Positions 25,868 through 34,298 of a DNA stretch of 64,000 bases are shown in pieces. The DNA comes from CBDCUW01 sp965222745 (lineage in GTDB: Bacteria > Planctomycetota > Planctomycetia > Pirellulales > Pirellulaceae), in the NCBI GenBank assembly GCA_965222745.1, contig CBDCUW010000003.1, positions 992,001 through 1,056,000 of the forward strand, written 5' to 3'. Numbering within the stretch: the stretch's first letter is position 1; each line of letters begins with the position of its first letter. Below the pieces are notes generated by a model that made no database searches, was not told the origin of the DNA, and saw only the letters and a list, made by a program, of their open reading frames with translations. A program made the position numbers and the translations under genes.

Positions 25868-25896
25868 TTGACATCTCCGCCCGTTGGACCGAAACT
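25868..25896 (+). promoter_or_regulatory. Promoter of the feo operon
   Basis: A consensus -35 TTGACA at 25868-25873 is followed after 17 bases by GAAACT (25891-25896), a weak -10. The Fur-box-like site lies just downstream (25903-25917) and would overlap the transcription start. The -10 assignment is tentative. Confidence 0.5.
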
Positions 25897-25902
25897 GCTT
25901 GC

Positions 25903-25917
25903 TGAGAGTGATTCTCA
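25903..25917 (+). promoter_or_regulatory. Fur-box-like operator of feoAB
   Basis: The 15-base sequence TGAGAGT-G-ATTCTCA is a 7-1-7 inverted repeat with one mismatch and matches the classical Fur box (TGATAAT/ATTATCA; many species use TGAGAAT/ATTCTCA). It lies between the -35 hexamer and feoA, 14 bases before the GTG start and directly before the AAGGAG ribosome-binding site. Repression by iron-loaded Fur is the expected effect. Confidence 0.72.
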
Positions 25918-25931
25918 ACAAGGAGCTTTGT

Positions 25932-26165
25932 GTGACGACTCTTGATCAATTGAAGCCGGGCCAGAGCGGGCAAATCGTTCGTATTGATGGCGTGGATGGG
26001 ATCGCGGCACGACTTCGTGAAATGGGTTTTGTGCCGGGACAATCGGTCGAATTTCTGCGCTGTGCCCCGCTGGGGGACCCACTGAAGTGTTCCATTCAAG
26101 GGTCGCGAATCGCCTTGCGTAGCGGTGAGGCTCGCCGGGTCTACATCCAGCCCAGCAGCGCCTGA
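25932..26165 (+). CDS. feoA: Ferrous iron transport protein A
   Basis: Small cytoplasmic SH3-like partner of FeoB, 77 residues. It shows the family pattern TLDQLKPGQSGQIVRIDG...LREMGFVPGQSVEFLRCAPLGDPLKCSIQGSRIALR. Start is GTG at 25932, preceded by AAGGAG at 25920-25925 with a 6-base gap; a TTG at 25884 would place the Fur box inside the gene and is rejected. feoB follows after a gap of 84 bases that contains a hairpin repeat. Confidence 0.92.
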   Translation: MTTLDQLKPGQSGQIVRIDGVDGIAARLREMGFVPGQSVEFLRCAPLGDPLKCSIQGSRIALRSGEARRVYIQPSSA

Positions 26166-26177
26166 GGCATCGAGCTG

Positions 26178-26200
26178 GCCGACTTGGGGGGTCGGCCTAC
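26178..26200. repeat. Short palindromic repeat (GCCGACTTGGGG family)
   Basis: The stretch GCCGACTTGGGG followed by GGTCGGCCTAC is a shortened form of the right arm of the hairpin at 54033-54095. GCCGAC and GTCGGC can pair. It is in the feoA-feoB gap and may modulate read-through or mRNA stability between the two genes. Confidence 0.55.
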
Positions 26201-26249
26201 ATGGAATTCTTCAAGCAAATGCAAATCGGCACACGGTTGCCGCGTATCC

Positions 26250-28469
26250 ATGGCAACGGCTGATCTTCCCGATTCCCCACCTCACGCAGGTCCGACACCG
26301 CGAGTCGCTTTGGTGGGGAATCCGAACACCGGCAAGAGCACGCTGTTCAACGCGTTGGCGGGGATGGCCGTTCGCACGGGCAACTATCCCGGTGTGACGA
26401 TCGAAAAAAAATTGGGACAGTGTCGTTTGCCGGGCCAGGTGGTCGACCTGGTGGACCTGCCGGGAACCTACAGCCTGGCACCTCGGTCGCCCGATGAATT
26501 GGTGGCGGTGGAAGTCCTGACCGGGGATGTCAAAACCGAGCGGCCCATCGATGCAATCGTTTGCGTGGTCAATGCGACGCTTCTGCAGCGCAACCTGTTT
26601 TTGGTCAGCCAGCTGCTGGAGCTTGGCAAGCCAGTGGTGATCGCGTTGAACATGAGCGACACGGCGGAGGCAAAAGGAATTGAGATTGATGTTGATCGTC
26701 TGTCTCATAATTTGGGTGCGACAGTCGTGGCGACGTCAGCGTCCAAAAGAGCAGGGATCGAAGAGCTGAAGGAAGCGATGGCGGCGGCACTGGCCGATGG
26801 TTCGACACACAACCGCCGACATGCCCTCCCCGAATCCTTCTACTCCGCTTGTAGCCAACTGCGTGAGGAGCTGAAGGCGAAGTTTGCCAGCACGTCGGCG
26901 GATCATCAACTGCCGCTGCCCGATGAGTACCTGATCCAGCGGATGATGCTCGATCGGGGCGGACAAGCCGAACAGGAATTGATCGGCCTGCTTGGTCGCG
27001 ACTGCATGCCGATTTTGGAAGCGGCTCGCCGCCGATTGACCGAGTCGTGTGGCGATCCGATCGACATGGAATGCAACGCCCGATACCAGTGGGCAAAGAA
27101 CTGCATCGACGGAGTCGTTTCGCAGTCCGTGCAGCGCCGCAGCCTGACCGACAGGTTGGACGCGGTGCTTACGCATCGCGTCGGTGGCCTGTGCTGCTTT
27201 GTCATCGTGATGTTCCTGATCTTCCAATCGATCTATTCGTTGGCTGGGTACCCGATGGATTGGATCGATGCTTCCACCACCTGGGCCGGTGATATCGTGA
27301 CCGCTTGGATGGCGCCCGGGATGCTGCGCAGCTTGATCGTCGACGGCGTGATCGCGGGCGTTGGCGGCGTGTTGATTTTTTTGCCCCAGATCGTGTTGCT
27401 TTTTCTGTTTCTGGCGTTGCTGGAGGACTGTGGATACATGGCGCGAGCCGCCTTCATGGTCGACCGTGTGATGACGGCGTTCGGGTTGAGCGGCAAATCG
27501 TTTCTGCCTTTGATGAGCTCGTTTGCTTGCGCGGTACCGGGAGTGATGGCAACGCGGGTGATCGAAAATCGTCGCGATCGGCTGGCGACCATCATGGTTG
27601 CACCCTTGATGAGCTGCAGTGCGCGGTTGCCGGTTTACCTGTTGTTGATCGGTGCGTTCATTCCGGCAACGACTTACTTGGGCGGCTGGGTATCGTTGCC
27701 AGCCGTGGTATTGATGTCGATGTACGCCGTCGGAGTGGTGGTCGCGATTCCGGTGGCCTGGATTTTGAAAAAGACGATCTTGCGCGGCGAGGGCGCGCCG
27801 TTTGTTTTGGAGTTGCCCGAATACAAAGTGCCGTCGTTCTCGGTGGTCGTCTCCCGTGTCTGGGAAGCGAGCAAGGCGTTCGTGGTGCGGGCGGGAACGT
27901 TGATCTTTGCCGCGTCGATTCTGATTTGGTTTGCCGGATTTTGGCCCGGTGACCATTCGCGGCAATTTGAACTGGAACGCCAAATCGAATCGGCCGAAGA
28001 ATCCGACATCGATCTCGCCTCGGTGCAGTCGGAACTTCGCCAGGAGAGTGCGATGTTGCTGGAAAGCAGCGCCCTGGGACGGATCGGGCACGCGATCGAA
28101 CCGGTCGTCAAACCGTTGGGTTGGGATTGGCGAATCGGCGTCGGCGCGATTGCCAGCTTTCCGGCCCGCGAGGTCATCATTGCCACACTGGGCACGATCT
28201 ACAGCCTGGGCGGGGATGCGGAAGAGGACGGTATCATCGGAGCGATTCGCCAGTCGACCTGGCCCGACGGATCGCCGGTCTATACGATCCCTGTCGCCCT
28301 TTCGATCATGGTCTTTTTTGCTTTGTGTGCTCAGTGTGTCAGCACGTTGTTGGTGATTCGTCGCGAAACGAATTCGTGGTTCTGGCCCGTGCTGAGTTTT
28401 TCGTACATGACGATTTTGGCGTATGTTGGTGCGCTGGTGACCTACCAGGTCGGCATCCATTTACTTTGA
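26250..28469 (+). CDS. feoB: Ferrous iron transport protein B
   Basis: Polytopic inner-membrane Fe(II) transporter with an N-terminal G domain. The 739-residue protein has G1 GNPNTGKST, the switch I segment MAVRTGNYPGVTIEK, G3 DLPGTYSL, G4 NMSD, and two FeoB gate regions with the membrane core VSYLFMA-type segments (for example FLPQIVLLFLFLALLEDCGYMARAAF and SFACAVPGVMATRVI). ATG 26250 (MATADLPDSPPHAG) puts G1 about 20 residues from the start; an earlier ATG at 26184 adds unrelated residues. Regulated with feoA by the upstream Fur-like box. Confidence 0.96.
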   Translation: MATADLPDSPPHAGPTPRVALVGNPNTGKSTLFNALAGMAVRTGNYPGVTIEKKLGQCRLPGQVVDLVDLPGTYSLAPRSPDELVAVEVLTGDVKTERPIDAIVCVVNATLLQRNLFLVSQLLELGKPVVIALNMSDTAEAKGIEIDVDRLSHNLGATVVATSASKRAGIEELKEAMAAALADGSTHNRRHALPESFYSACSQLREELKAKFASTSADHQLPLPDEYLIQRMMLDRGGQAEQELIGLLGRDCMPILEAARRRLTESCGDPIDMECNARYQWAKNCIDGVVSQSVQRRSLTDRLDAVLTHRVGGLCCFVIVMFLIFQSIYSLAGYPMDWIDASTTWAGDIVTAWMAPGMLRSLIVDGVIAGVGGVLIFLPQIVLLFLFLALLEDCGYMARAAFMVDRVMTAFGLSGKSFLPLMSSFACAVPGVMATRVIENRRDRLATIMVAPLMSCSARLPVYLLLIGAFIPATTYLGGWVSLPAVVLMSMYAVGVVVAIPVAWILKKTILRGEGAPFVLELPEYKVPSFSVVVSRVWEASKAFVVRAGTLIFAASILIWFAGFWPGDHSRQFELERQIESAEESDIDLASVQSELRQESAMLLESSALGRIGHAIEPVVKPLGWDWRIGVGAIASFPAREVIIATLGTIYSLGGDAEEDGIIGAIRQSTWPDGSPVYTIPVALSIMVFFALCAQCVSTLLVIRRETNSWFWPVLSFSYMTILAYVGALVTYQVGIHLL

Positions 28470-28477
28470 AACCGCCC

Positions 28478-28666
28478 ATGAACCTACAAGCCGTCATTGC
28501 CTGGATCATCGTTGCCCTGGCCGCACTTTGGCTGGTTCGCAGGACGCTGCGGTTGTTCAATGGGGGCGGTGCGGCCGGTGGCTGTGACGGTTGCAACCGG
28601 CGGGATCAGGATGGGACGACGTCCACCAAGACCACGCCGCTGGTGTCTTGGGACGAAAAGGAATAG
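28478..28666 (+). CDS. Small Cys-rich FeoB-associated membrane protein
   Basis: A 62-residue protein starting 8 bases after the feoB stop. It has one membrane helix (MNLQAVIAWIIVALAALWLV), a basic segment (RRTLRLF) and a Gly/Cys patch GGCDGCNRR, then a polar tail. This is the layout of the small FeoB-associated Cys-rich proteins (virus attachment p12-like family) found after feoB in many bacteria. The cysteines may bind iron or respond to redox; the role is inferred from context. Confidence 0.7.
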   Translation: MNLQAVIAWIIVALAALWLVRRTLRLFNGGGAAGGCDGCNRRDQDGTTSTKTTPLVSWDEKE

Positions 28667-28675
28667 CCGCCGCTA

Positions 28676-29530
28676 TTACAGCTGGTCGATCGCGTCGGGG
28701 ATTTGATCGAAGGTGATCAGCACGACGACTTGTTGCTGCGACGCGTCGGCGCTGTGGCCCGACAGCATTTGCCGAGCCAAGCCGCCAAGCGGCTGGACGC
28801 CCGCGATGACAAAGGTGTCCCCTTCGTTCCCTTTCAGTTCGATATCCAGCGATTCGATCGACCACGTTTCTCTCCGCGTGTCGATCCGCAGTGCCGAATC
28901 ACTGCTGACCCAGCGTTGCCGCATCTCGCCATGTTGAATTTCAGGGCGTAGCTTCACAAGAGCTTGCCCCGAAACGTTTCCGGGCGAAGCGGTGACGGCG
29001 AACAGGTACTGTGGATCGGGCAGCGTGCGACCGATCGTCTGTCCGTCCACGCGAAGCAGCGTGACGTGCTGCCCTTCGATTGGATCTTTGAGCGGCAATT
29101 CGTGCCGCCGACCCATTCTCATCGGGATTCGTTTGTCGGTATGCGACACGTTGCTGGCGATCGAGGCTTCTTTCAGGAAATCATCGACGACATCCTGCTT
29201 GGTCGACAACGTTTCCAGCCGCGCGCGAAGACGCTCCAAGCTGACGACTTTGCCGACCTTCAAACCGTTGGCGATCAGCTTGCGGCGGGCGTCGGCATCG
29301 ATCGCGGTCTCATCGACCCATTGCCACAGCGACGCGTCGATCTCCAATTCATCCGACTCGATGACGATCGGAACGAATTCGACCTCCAAAATCACCGACT
29401 GGGCGTTGTCGCGGATAGTGGGAAGGCCGGTGCCCGATAGATCGGGACTGTCCTTCCAGCTGGCGCAGCCGCCAGTGGCGATCGTGAGCATCACGATGGC
29501 AGCGAAGACAACAATGGCCCGAAACTTCAC
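28676..29530 (-). CDS. Lipoprotein of unknown function
   Basis: Unrecognised 284-residue protein. A GTG at 29530 gives a short basic start (KFRAIVVFAAIVMLTIATGG) ending in a lipobox TGGC-ASW, so it should be lipid-anchored. The frame is open upstream to a GTG at 29578, which would only lengthen the n-region. The mature part has repeated beta strands (VILEVEFVPIVIES; GQHVTLLRVDGQTIGR; WSIESLDIELKGNEGDTFVIAG) with a helical stretch in the middle. It converges on the FeoB-associated gene with 9 bases between the stops. No clear domain; a planctomycete-specific envelope protein is likely. Confidence 0.68.
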   Translation of the reverse strand: MKFRAIVVFAAIVMLTIATGGCASWKDSPDLSGTGLPTIRDNAQSVILEVEFVPIVIESDELEIDASLWQWVDETAIDADARRKLIANGLKVGKVVSLERLRARLETLSTKQDVVDDFLKEASIASNVSHTDKRIPMRMGRRHELPLKDPIEGQHVTLLRVDGQTIGRTLPDPQYLFAVTASPGNVSGQALVKLRPEIQHGEMRQRWVSSDSALRIDTRRETWSIESLDIELKGNEGDTFVIAGVQPLGGLARQMLSGHSADASQQQVVVLITFDQIPDAIDQL

Positions 29531-29609
29531 GCGGCGCAATAGCCCGGCTCCTTCCTTTTGCAGCCCGACGCTACGCACTCGATAGGTCGCACGTCAAGAG
29601 ATCGCCACA

Positions 29610-29718
29610 GTCGGCCAGTTCTCCGCTCCTGGCAACGCGTGCGATTTCGGAGAAATCGCCGACAGTCGGCCGGTTCTCCGAACCGGCTACGCGAAGCGAT
29701 TTCGGAGAAATCACCGAC
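29610..29718. repeat. Two adjacent full copies of the two-hairpin repeat
   Basis: Unit 1 (29610-29663) and unit 2 (29665-29718) both run from GTCGG to CCGAC. In unit 2, hairpin A (29669-29687) is GCCGGTTC-TCC-GAACCGGC; hairpin B (29696-29714) is GCGATTTC-GGA-GAAATCAC. In unit 1, hairpin B (29641-29659) is perfect, GCGATTTC-GGA-GAAATCGC, and hairpin A is imperfect. The two triloops (TCC, GGA) are complementary. Located between divergently oriented genes, so it may lie in both leaders. The rest of the 366-base gap (29531-29896) shows nothing else. Confidence 0.8.
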
Positions 29719-29896
29719 GGTTCGATCCGCAGGGTTTTGATAGCGAATTGCCCCGTTCGTTTTCTCTCTTTTGCCAAAACCACAACTTCGACTAAAGTTT
29801 CGATCCTATCCCGTGAAACAGGTCAGCGAACATGGGACCGATCGCTGACAAGGACTCATCGGGCATTTGCCCGAATGGCCAAGGAGGAGCCAGAGC

Positions 29897-32800
29897 ATGT
29901 TGTTGGATCGCATTGACATCGACGTACACGGACCACTGCATCGGGTGGAACTGGGACCGTTTTCTGAACACCTCAATGTGGTGTGTGGGCCGGATGGGTC
30001 GGGAAAAACGGCAATCGCCCGCTTCGTTCGTGATTCGCTGGTCGATCGGCAGTATCCGCTAGGCATGATGAGCTCATCGACCGGCCGCGTGGTCTGGTCC
30101 GATCCCAACGGGATGGTGCACTGTCGCCGCGAGAAAGATGGCACGCCGCACGGCCGCGCCACGATCGAGTTTGAACCGCGAGGCGACGATGTCCTCTCGT
30201 TCAGCCGTCTGAAACACTCCTGGATCGCCGGTGTGTGCGACACGTCGGACTTTGGCCGGGCGACCGGTTCACTTCAAGTGCCCGAACCGATTGTCGACAG
30301 CGTGATCACCGATACCGCGGTGACCAACGTCAGTCGAGTGGTCGCGGCATGTATCCGCGGCGGGCTGGACTCACTCGACACCTACCGCGCTTTGCCGATG
30401 GTCGATCGTCACGACGACTACTCCCAGCCGCTGGAGGTTCGCTCCGCACCGGCACATTCCTCCCACCGATCTCTTCGAGACCAGTTGGCGGAAGTCGAAG
30501 CCGAAATTGCTCGCATCGGTTCGGCCTCTTACGATTATCAATCCTTGGTCGATCGGCGAAGCGAGTTAACATCAAGGCTGTCACAGTCCGACGTTGGCGA
30601 TACCTATCGCCAACTGGACGACGACACCGCCCGGCAGCGTCTTTCCCACCTGTGTGAAGTGGCCCGACAACTGCGCGCTCGTCAAAGCGAACTTCGTCGT
30701 CACGACACCGTCACGCATCGCGATTCTCCTTTGCCGATCGACGGTCATTTACGCCGGCAATTGGACGATCTTGACGCACAGATGATCGGTTGGCGACGAA
30801 CGCTGCTGGAGATTCGCGGACTGCGCGAAGCGCTTGTTGGCGGAGGTGGACCGACAAGCTGGCATCATTCGCTTTACGATGACGCGATTCTGCGTCGACG
30901 GCGATTGGACAGCCTGCTTCATTGGACCGATCGTTACGATCGCGACAGCCTTGGCCGGCACCAGCCGGTTCATTCCTACCCCTATCACCCGAACCTGGAC
31001 ACGAGACCTTTTGTCGGCGCGCCGCATTACCGGACCGACGACATTCGCCAGCGGGTCGATTCGGCAACCCGTCAAATCGATTGGCTGCTGCAGCGATACG
31101 CCAGTGGAGATAACGTTGCCCGTCACTGGTACGACACGCTGCCTGCCTCGGCAAGCTATCGAGCCACCACCACGCTGGGCGACACGCTTCGCGCAATCCG
31201 TGATGACCTGAGTCACGTGCAACAGTACACGGTCGTTTCGGCCAGCGACGTCGGAGCTTCTTCGGTCGCAGTTCGCCTGGATGACCTGCGCCACTGCGAG
31301 CACTGGTTGCTGACGGCGATCGACCACCTGACGCGACATCGCGAAACGTTGCTGCATCGCCACCCGTCGATCGACCACCTGTCGCTGCAAACCGCTGTCG
31401 ACGCGCGGCGGACCGATCGGGATCACGAGTTGCAACGTGTGACGGCCGATCTGGACGCCTGCCTTGCCGAGGCGGCTGAAATTCGTCGGTCGCTACGAGC
31501 CATCGATGATCGATATCGCCGTGATCGACCGCTGCCAAATTGGACGGACCGCGAGGCGGTGGTTGCCGAATTGCGTCGCATCGACGACCAGCTCGCTTCC
31601 CTTTCGCGTTTGCAGTGGCTTCAGGTTCGCCGCCGCCGACTGCTTGGTGAACTTGGCTGCGGCGGACACCCGATCCGATCGCGATCACCGCTCAGCGATG
31701 CTGCCAGCCGATGGTTGGTGCGGCTTTCCGCTGGGCGACTGCGACGAGTCGATTGGCCGCGGGATGGTTTTGAGGGTGATGGCTCAAAAGTGGATCGGCC
31801 GGCTGGTGCCCGTATCGACGGACGTCGCGAAACCGAACGTGTGGCTGCCGATCGCGCTCTGGCCGTGATGGCGGTCCGCATGGCGGCGGGAGAACTGTTG
31901 GCCGCAACCGGCCGCCAGGTACCGCTGTTGTTCGAGACGCATCGGGAATTGATTCGTGAAGCATTCGGCGAGCCGACTGTGGAGGAAACGCCGGCATACG
32001 CTTTCTATCACGGCAGCACCGACGGCCGCCGCAACCATCCCGTCGCGGCAGCGCTTCACGACTATGCCCACAGCGGGCGGCAGGTCATTGTTCTGACCAG
32101 CAGCGAGGCGCTGACCGAACAGCTGTCGCGAGCCGGCGCAAGCGTTTTTCGAGTTCACACCCAACAGGTTGTGCATCCTCATCGTCCGCTTTGGCGACCC
32201 CATTACCAAGCGGAACGTTATGTCGGACCGTATCCGCATACCTACGGTGCCACCGCCGCAGCTTACGATGCACGATCTACGTTCAGCAGACCCGTCGTCG
32301 ATATCAATCGTGATTTCGATATGGCTTGGCGAGAAGCCTACGGTTTCGAGGATTCACCCGATCGCGCCAGTGTCGCGCCGGTAAGGACAGACTTGGCAGC
32401 CGCGGGTGATCACTACCGCGACGGTTACTACTTTGCCGATACCTACACGACCGTGACGCCTCAGGGGCCTTACCAATTTGACGCGGATGGAAACTGGATT
32501 TCCAAAACCGATCGGGCTGTGGGGTCGGGCGATCAACGTTCCGCGGCAGGCCGTCCCTCCGAAGCGTCCTTGCGCAACACCGTTTCCCAGTCACCTTTCT
32601 TTTTGACCGTGGACAGCCCCATTGATCAAGCGCCGTCGATCGATGCGGTTGCCGCGGCGCGATTGAGGGGCCTGAGCGTGACTCATATCAACCACTTAAT
32701 GCAGCAGGATTCCAATCGGCTTGCCGACGCCCTGGGGCTGGCGAGTGTCGATGCGGCGACCATTCGCCGCTGGCAGGCGGAATGTCGTCTGGTTTGTCGC

Positions 32801-33796
32801 GTGCCGCAATTGCGAGGCTTCGACGCCCGCGTGTTGGTCGGCTGTGGCGTGACTGATCCTGGACAGCTGGCCGCCATCCATCCGGTGGACCTGCTGCAGG
32901 AGGTCGAAGCTTTTCTGGCGACCGAGCGCGGGCAGCAGATTTTGCTGAGCGGAAGTAGTCACGAACTGTCTCGTATCACCAGTTGGATCGCCGCTGCGAA
33001 CAGCTCGCCTGCCGAACGCGCTGCTGCCTCGCGTCGCAATCGTCGCCAGACTGATCGCCGCTCACCAAGCGGCAATGAATCGCTGTATGCGTTTGACAGT
33101 GATCGCTACGAATACGAATCGGAACCTGGCCAGCGAATTCAGCGCAGTCGCACGCGTCGATCGGCAACCCAGCGTTCTCGTTCCGCCAGTCAATCTGAAC
33201 GTTCCGGTCAAACGAAGAGACGCGAAGCAGATGGCCGAAAACGTCGTAGTTCATCCGCCCGGCGCGGTGATCGCGATGTGCTGCGATACGAACGCGATTC
33301 CCTTGACCGCCAATCCCGTGCCTCCCAGGATCGGTCGGACAAGATCAGCGAACGAGAATTGCGGTTCTATCTGCAGCGAAACAGCCCGATCGTCGATGCT
33401 CCCTCGATCGGTGCCAGGATGGGTGAACGTTTGAGCGCGATCGGCATTCACACCGTCGACGATCTGCTGGGGGCCGATCCCCAATCGGTCGCTACCGAGC
33501 TTGATCATCGCCGCGTCAGTAGCGACACGGTGCTGCAGTGGCAGCAGCAAGCCGAACTGGTTTGTCGCGTTCCGATGTTGCGAGGCCACGACGCGCAGCT
33601 ACTGGTGATGGCCGAAGTGACCACTCCAGAAGAACTTGCCGCCTGGGACGCGGAAGAGCTGTTTGCCCAGATTGACCCCATCGCTCGAAGCAAAGAGGGA
33701 CGACGAGTGATCCGCGGTGGAAAGCTTCCCGATCTGGAAGAAGTGACCGAGTGGATCGCCCTGGCCCAACACACCCGCGAGCTGATTGCGGCGTAG
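29897..33796 (+). CDS. P-loop ATPase (RecN/SbcC-like) fused to two DUF4332 domains
   Basis: Large 1,299-residue protein, function unknown. The N-terminus starts like RecF/RecN/SbcC-type ATPases: LDRIDIDVHGPLHRVELGPF, then Walker A GPDGSGKT at residues 31-38. A long helical, coiled-coil-like middle (about 190-590) follows. Around residue 610 is RLSAGRLRRV and near residue 675 VPLLFETHREL, positions where SbcC/YhaN proteins have the signature and Walker B motifs, but both are weak. A linker rich in Tyr/His/Arg leads to two DUF4332 domains (about 900-1035 and 1154-1291), each with APSI-type helix-hairpin-helix repeats, separated by a Ser/Arg-rich segment. ATG 29897 is preceded by AAGGAGGAG at 29881-29889. 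A DNA-linked role is plausible but inferred. Confidence 0.78.
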   Translation: MLLDRIDIDVHGPLHRVELGPFSEHLNVVCGPDGSGKTAIARFVRDSLVDRQYPLGMMSSSTGRVVWSDPNGMVHCRREKDGTPHGRATIEFEPRGDDVLSFSRLKHSWIAGVCDTSDFGRATGSLQVPEPIVDSVITDTAVTNVSRVVAACIRGGLDSLDTYRALPMVDRHDDYSQPLEVRSAPAHSSHRSLRDQLAEVEAEIARIGSASYDYQSLVDRRSELTSRLSQSDVGDTYRQLDDDTARQRLSHLCEVARQLRARQSELRRHDTVTHRDSPLPIDGHLRRQLDDLDAQMIGWRRTLLEIRGLREALVGGGGPTSWHHSLYDDAILRRRRLDSLLHWTDRYDRDSLGRHQPVHSYPYHPNLDTRPFVGAPHYRTDDIRQRVDSATRQIDWLLQRYASGDNVARHWYDTLPASASYRATTTLGDTLRAIRDDLSHVQQYTVVSASDVGASSVAVRLDDLRHCEHWLLTAIDHLTRHRETLLHRHPSIDHLSLQTAVDARRTDRDHELQRVTADLDACLAEAAEIRRSLRAIDDRYRRDRPLPNWTDREAVVAELRRIDDQLASLSRLQWLQVRRRRLLGELGCGGHPIRSRSPLSDAASRWLVRLSAGRLRRVDWPRDGFEGDGSKVDRPAGARIDGRRETERVAADRALAVMAVRMAAGELLAATGRQVPLLFETHRELIREAFGEPTVEETPAYAFYHGSTDGRRNHPVAAALHDYAHSGRQVIVLTSSEALTEQLSRAGASVFRVHTQQVVHPHRPLWRPHYQAERYVGPYPHTYGATAAAYDARSTFSRPVVDINRDFDMAWREAYGFEDSPDRASVAPVRTDLAAAGDHYRDGYYFADTYTTVTPQGPYQFDADGNWISKTDRAVGSGDQRSAAGRPSEASLRNTVSQSPFFLTVDSPIDQAPSIDAVAAARLRGLSVTHINHLMQQDSNRLADALGLASVDAATIRRWQAECRLVCRVPQLRGFDARVLVGCGVTDPGQLAAIHPVDLLQEVEAFLATERGQQILLSGSSHELSRITSWIAAANSSPAERAAASRRNRRQTDRRSPSGNESLYAFDSDRYEYESEPGQRIQRSRTRRSATQRSRSASQSERSGQTKRREADGRKRRSSSARRGDRDVLRYERDSLDRQSRASQDRSDKISERELRFYLQRNSPIVDAPSIGARMGERLSAIGIHTVDDLLGADPQSVATELDHRRVSSDTVLQWQQQAELVCRVPMLRGHDAQLLVMAEVTTPEELAAWDAEELFAQIDPIARSKEGRRVIRGGKLPDLEEVTEWIALAQHTRELIAA

Positions 33797-33804
33797 TTTC
33801 GTCG

Positions 33805-33823
33805 GCCAGTTCTCCGAACTGGC
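33805..33823. repeat. Single hairpin of the two-hairpin family
   Basis: GCCAGTTC-TCC-GAACTGGC, a perfect 8-bp stem with triloop TCC, 9 bases after the ATPase stop. It is hairpin A of the dispersed family with an A-T pair where the copy at 29669 has G-C. Flanked by GTCG on the left and GCGCTAGC on the right. It may serve as transcript end for the ATPase gene, though no T-run follows. Confidence 0.65.
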
Positions 33824-34032
33824 AGCGCTAGCAATTTCGTAGCACGACCGACCCGGTCGAGACTGACGGCGGGGACCGTAGGCCGAAGTAACAAACAAGC
33901 CCTTACGGTGCCGGAACTTCGGTCGCCTTTGGGAAATTCTTTCGTCACCTGCGTTCTGCGCAAGTACAAACCGGCTTGCGCAGTTACGGCATGGTTGGCG
34001 ACCTCGGTTCGGCCTACTTCCTCTTCCTTCCA

Positions 34033-34080
34033 TTTGGTGCCACCCACCTAATTTCCTTTGGTGCCACCCACCTAATTTCC
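34033..34080. repeat. Tandem 24-mer, two perfect copies
   Basis: Two adjacent identical 24-base units, each TTTGGTGCCACCC then ACCTAATTTCC (34033-34056 and 34057-34080). They precede the 25-bp hairpin. No coding content. Part of a 618-base gap (33797-34414) that otherwise holds repeats and, at the end, the BlaI operator. Confidence 0.8.
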
Positions 34081-34105
34081 CTGGGTCAGCGACCGTTTCT
34101 CATCC

Positions 34106-34158
34106 CCCCGCTCCCTGCGAGCATGGCGGCAAAGCCGCCATGCTCGCAGGGAGCGGGG
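34106..34158. repeat. Perfect 25-bp inverted repeat with 3-base loop
   Basis: Left arm 34106-34130 begins CCCCGCTCCCTGCGAGC, loop AAA (34131-34133), right arm 34134-34158 ends GCTCGCAGGGAGCGGGG. All 25 positions pair. No T-run, so an intrinsic terminator is unlikely; the length and perfection suggest a mobile or recently made palindrome. Confidence 0.85.
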
Positions 34159-34243
34159 ACCGAGTTACTCTACGCAGGTGGTCCCAGGGCAGCGGTATTG
34201 CTCGCAAAACCTCGCCCTGGGCTAAGCAAACGACTGCACCCTT

Positions 34244-34298
34244 GGTGCGTAAGAAGGAGGTCCAACTGACGCAGGACCAGCCGACGCACAAACAATCC
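34244..34298. repeat. Dispersed module, copy 1 (GGTGCGTAAGAAGGAGG)
   Basis: About 55 bases starting GGTGCGTAAGAAGGAGG then TCCAACTGACGCAGG and, after a short variable part, AGCCGACGCA and AAACAATCCG. The same sequence, with few differences, is at 47796-47851. Both copies lie near a CCCTGGG/CCCAGGG motif. No coding frame is conserved. Confidence 0.75.

Noticed and set aside
26736..28460. 574-codon open frame on the minus strand opposite feoB
   Set aside because: Antisense shadow of feoB; composition (many His/Arg/Gln) and absence of domains or ribosome-binding site.
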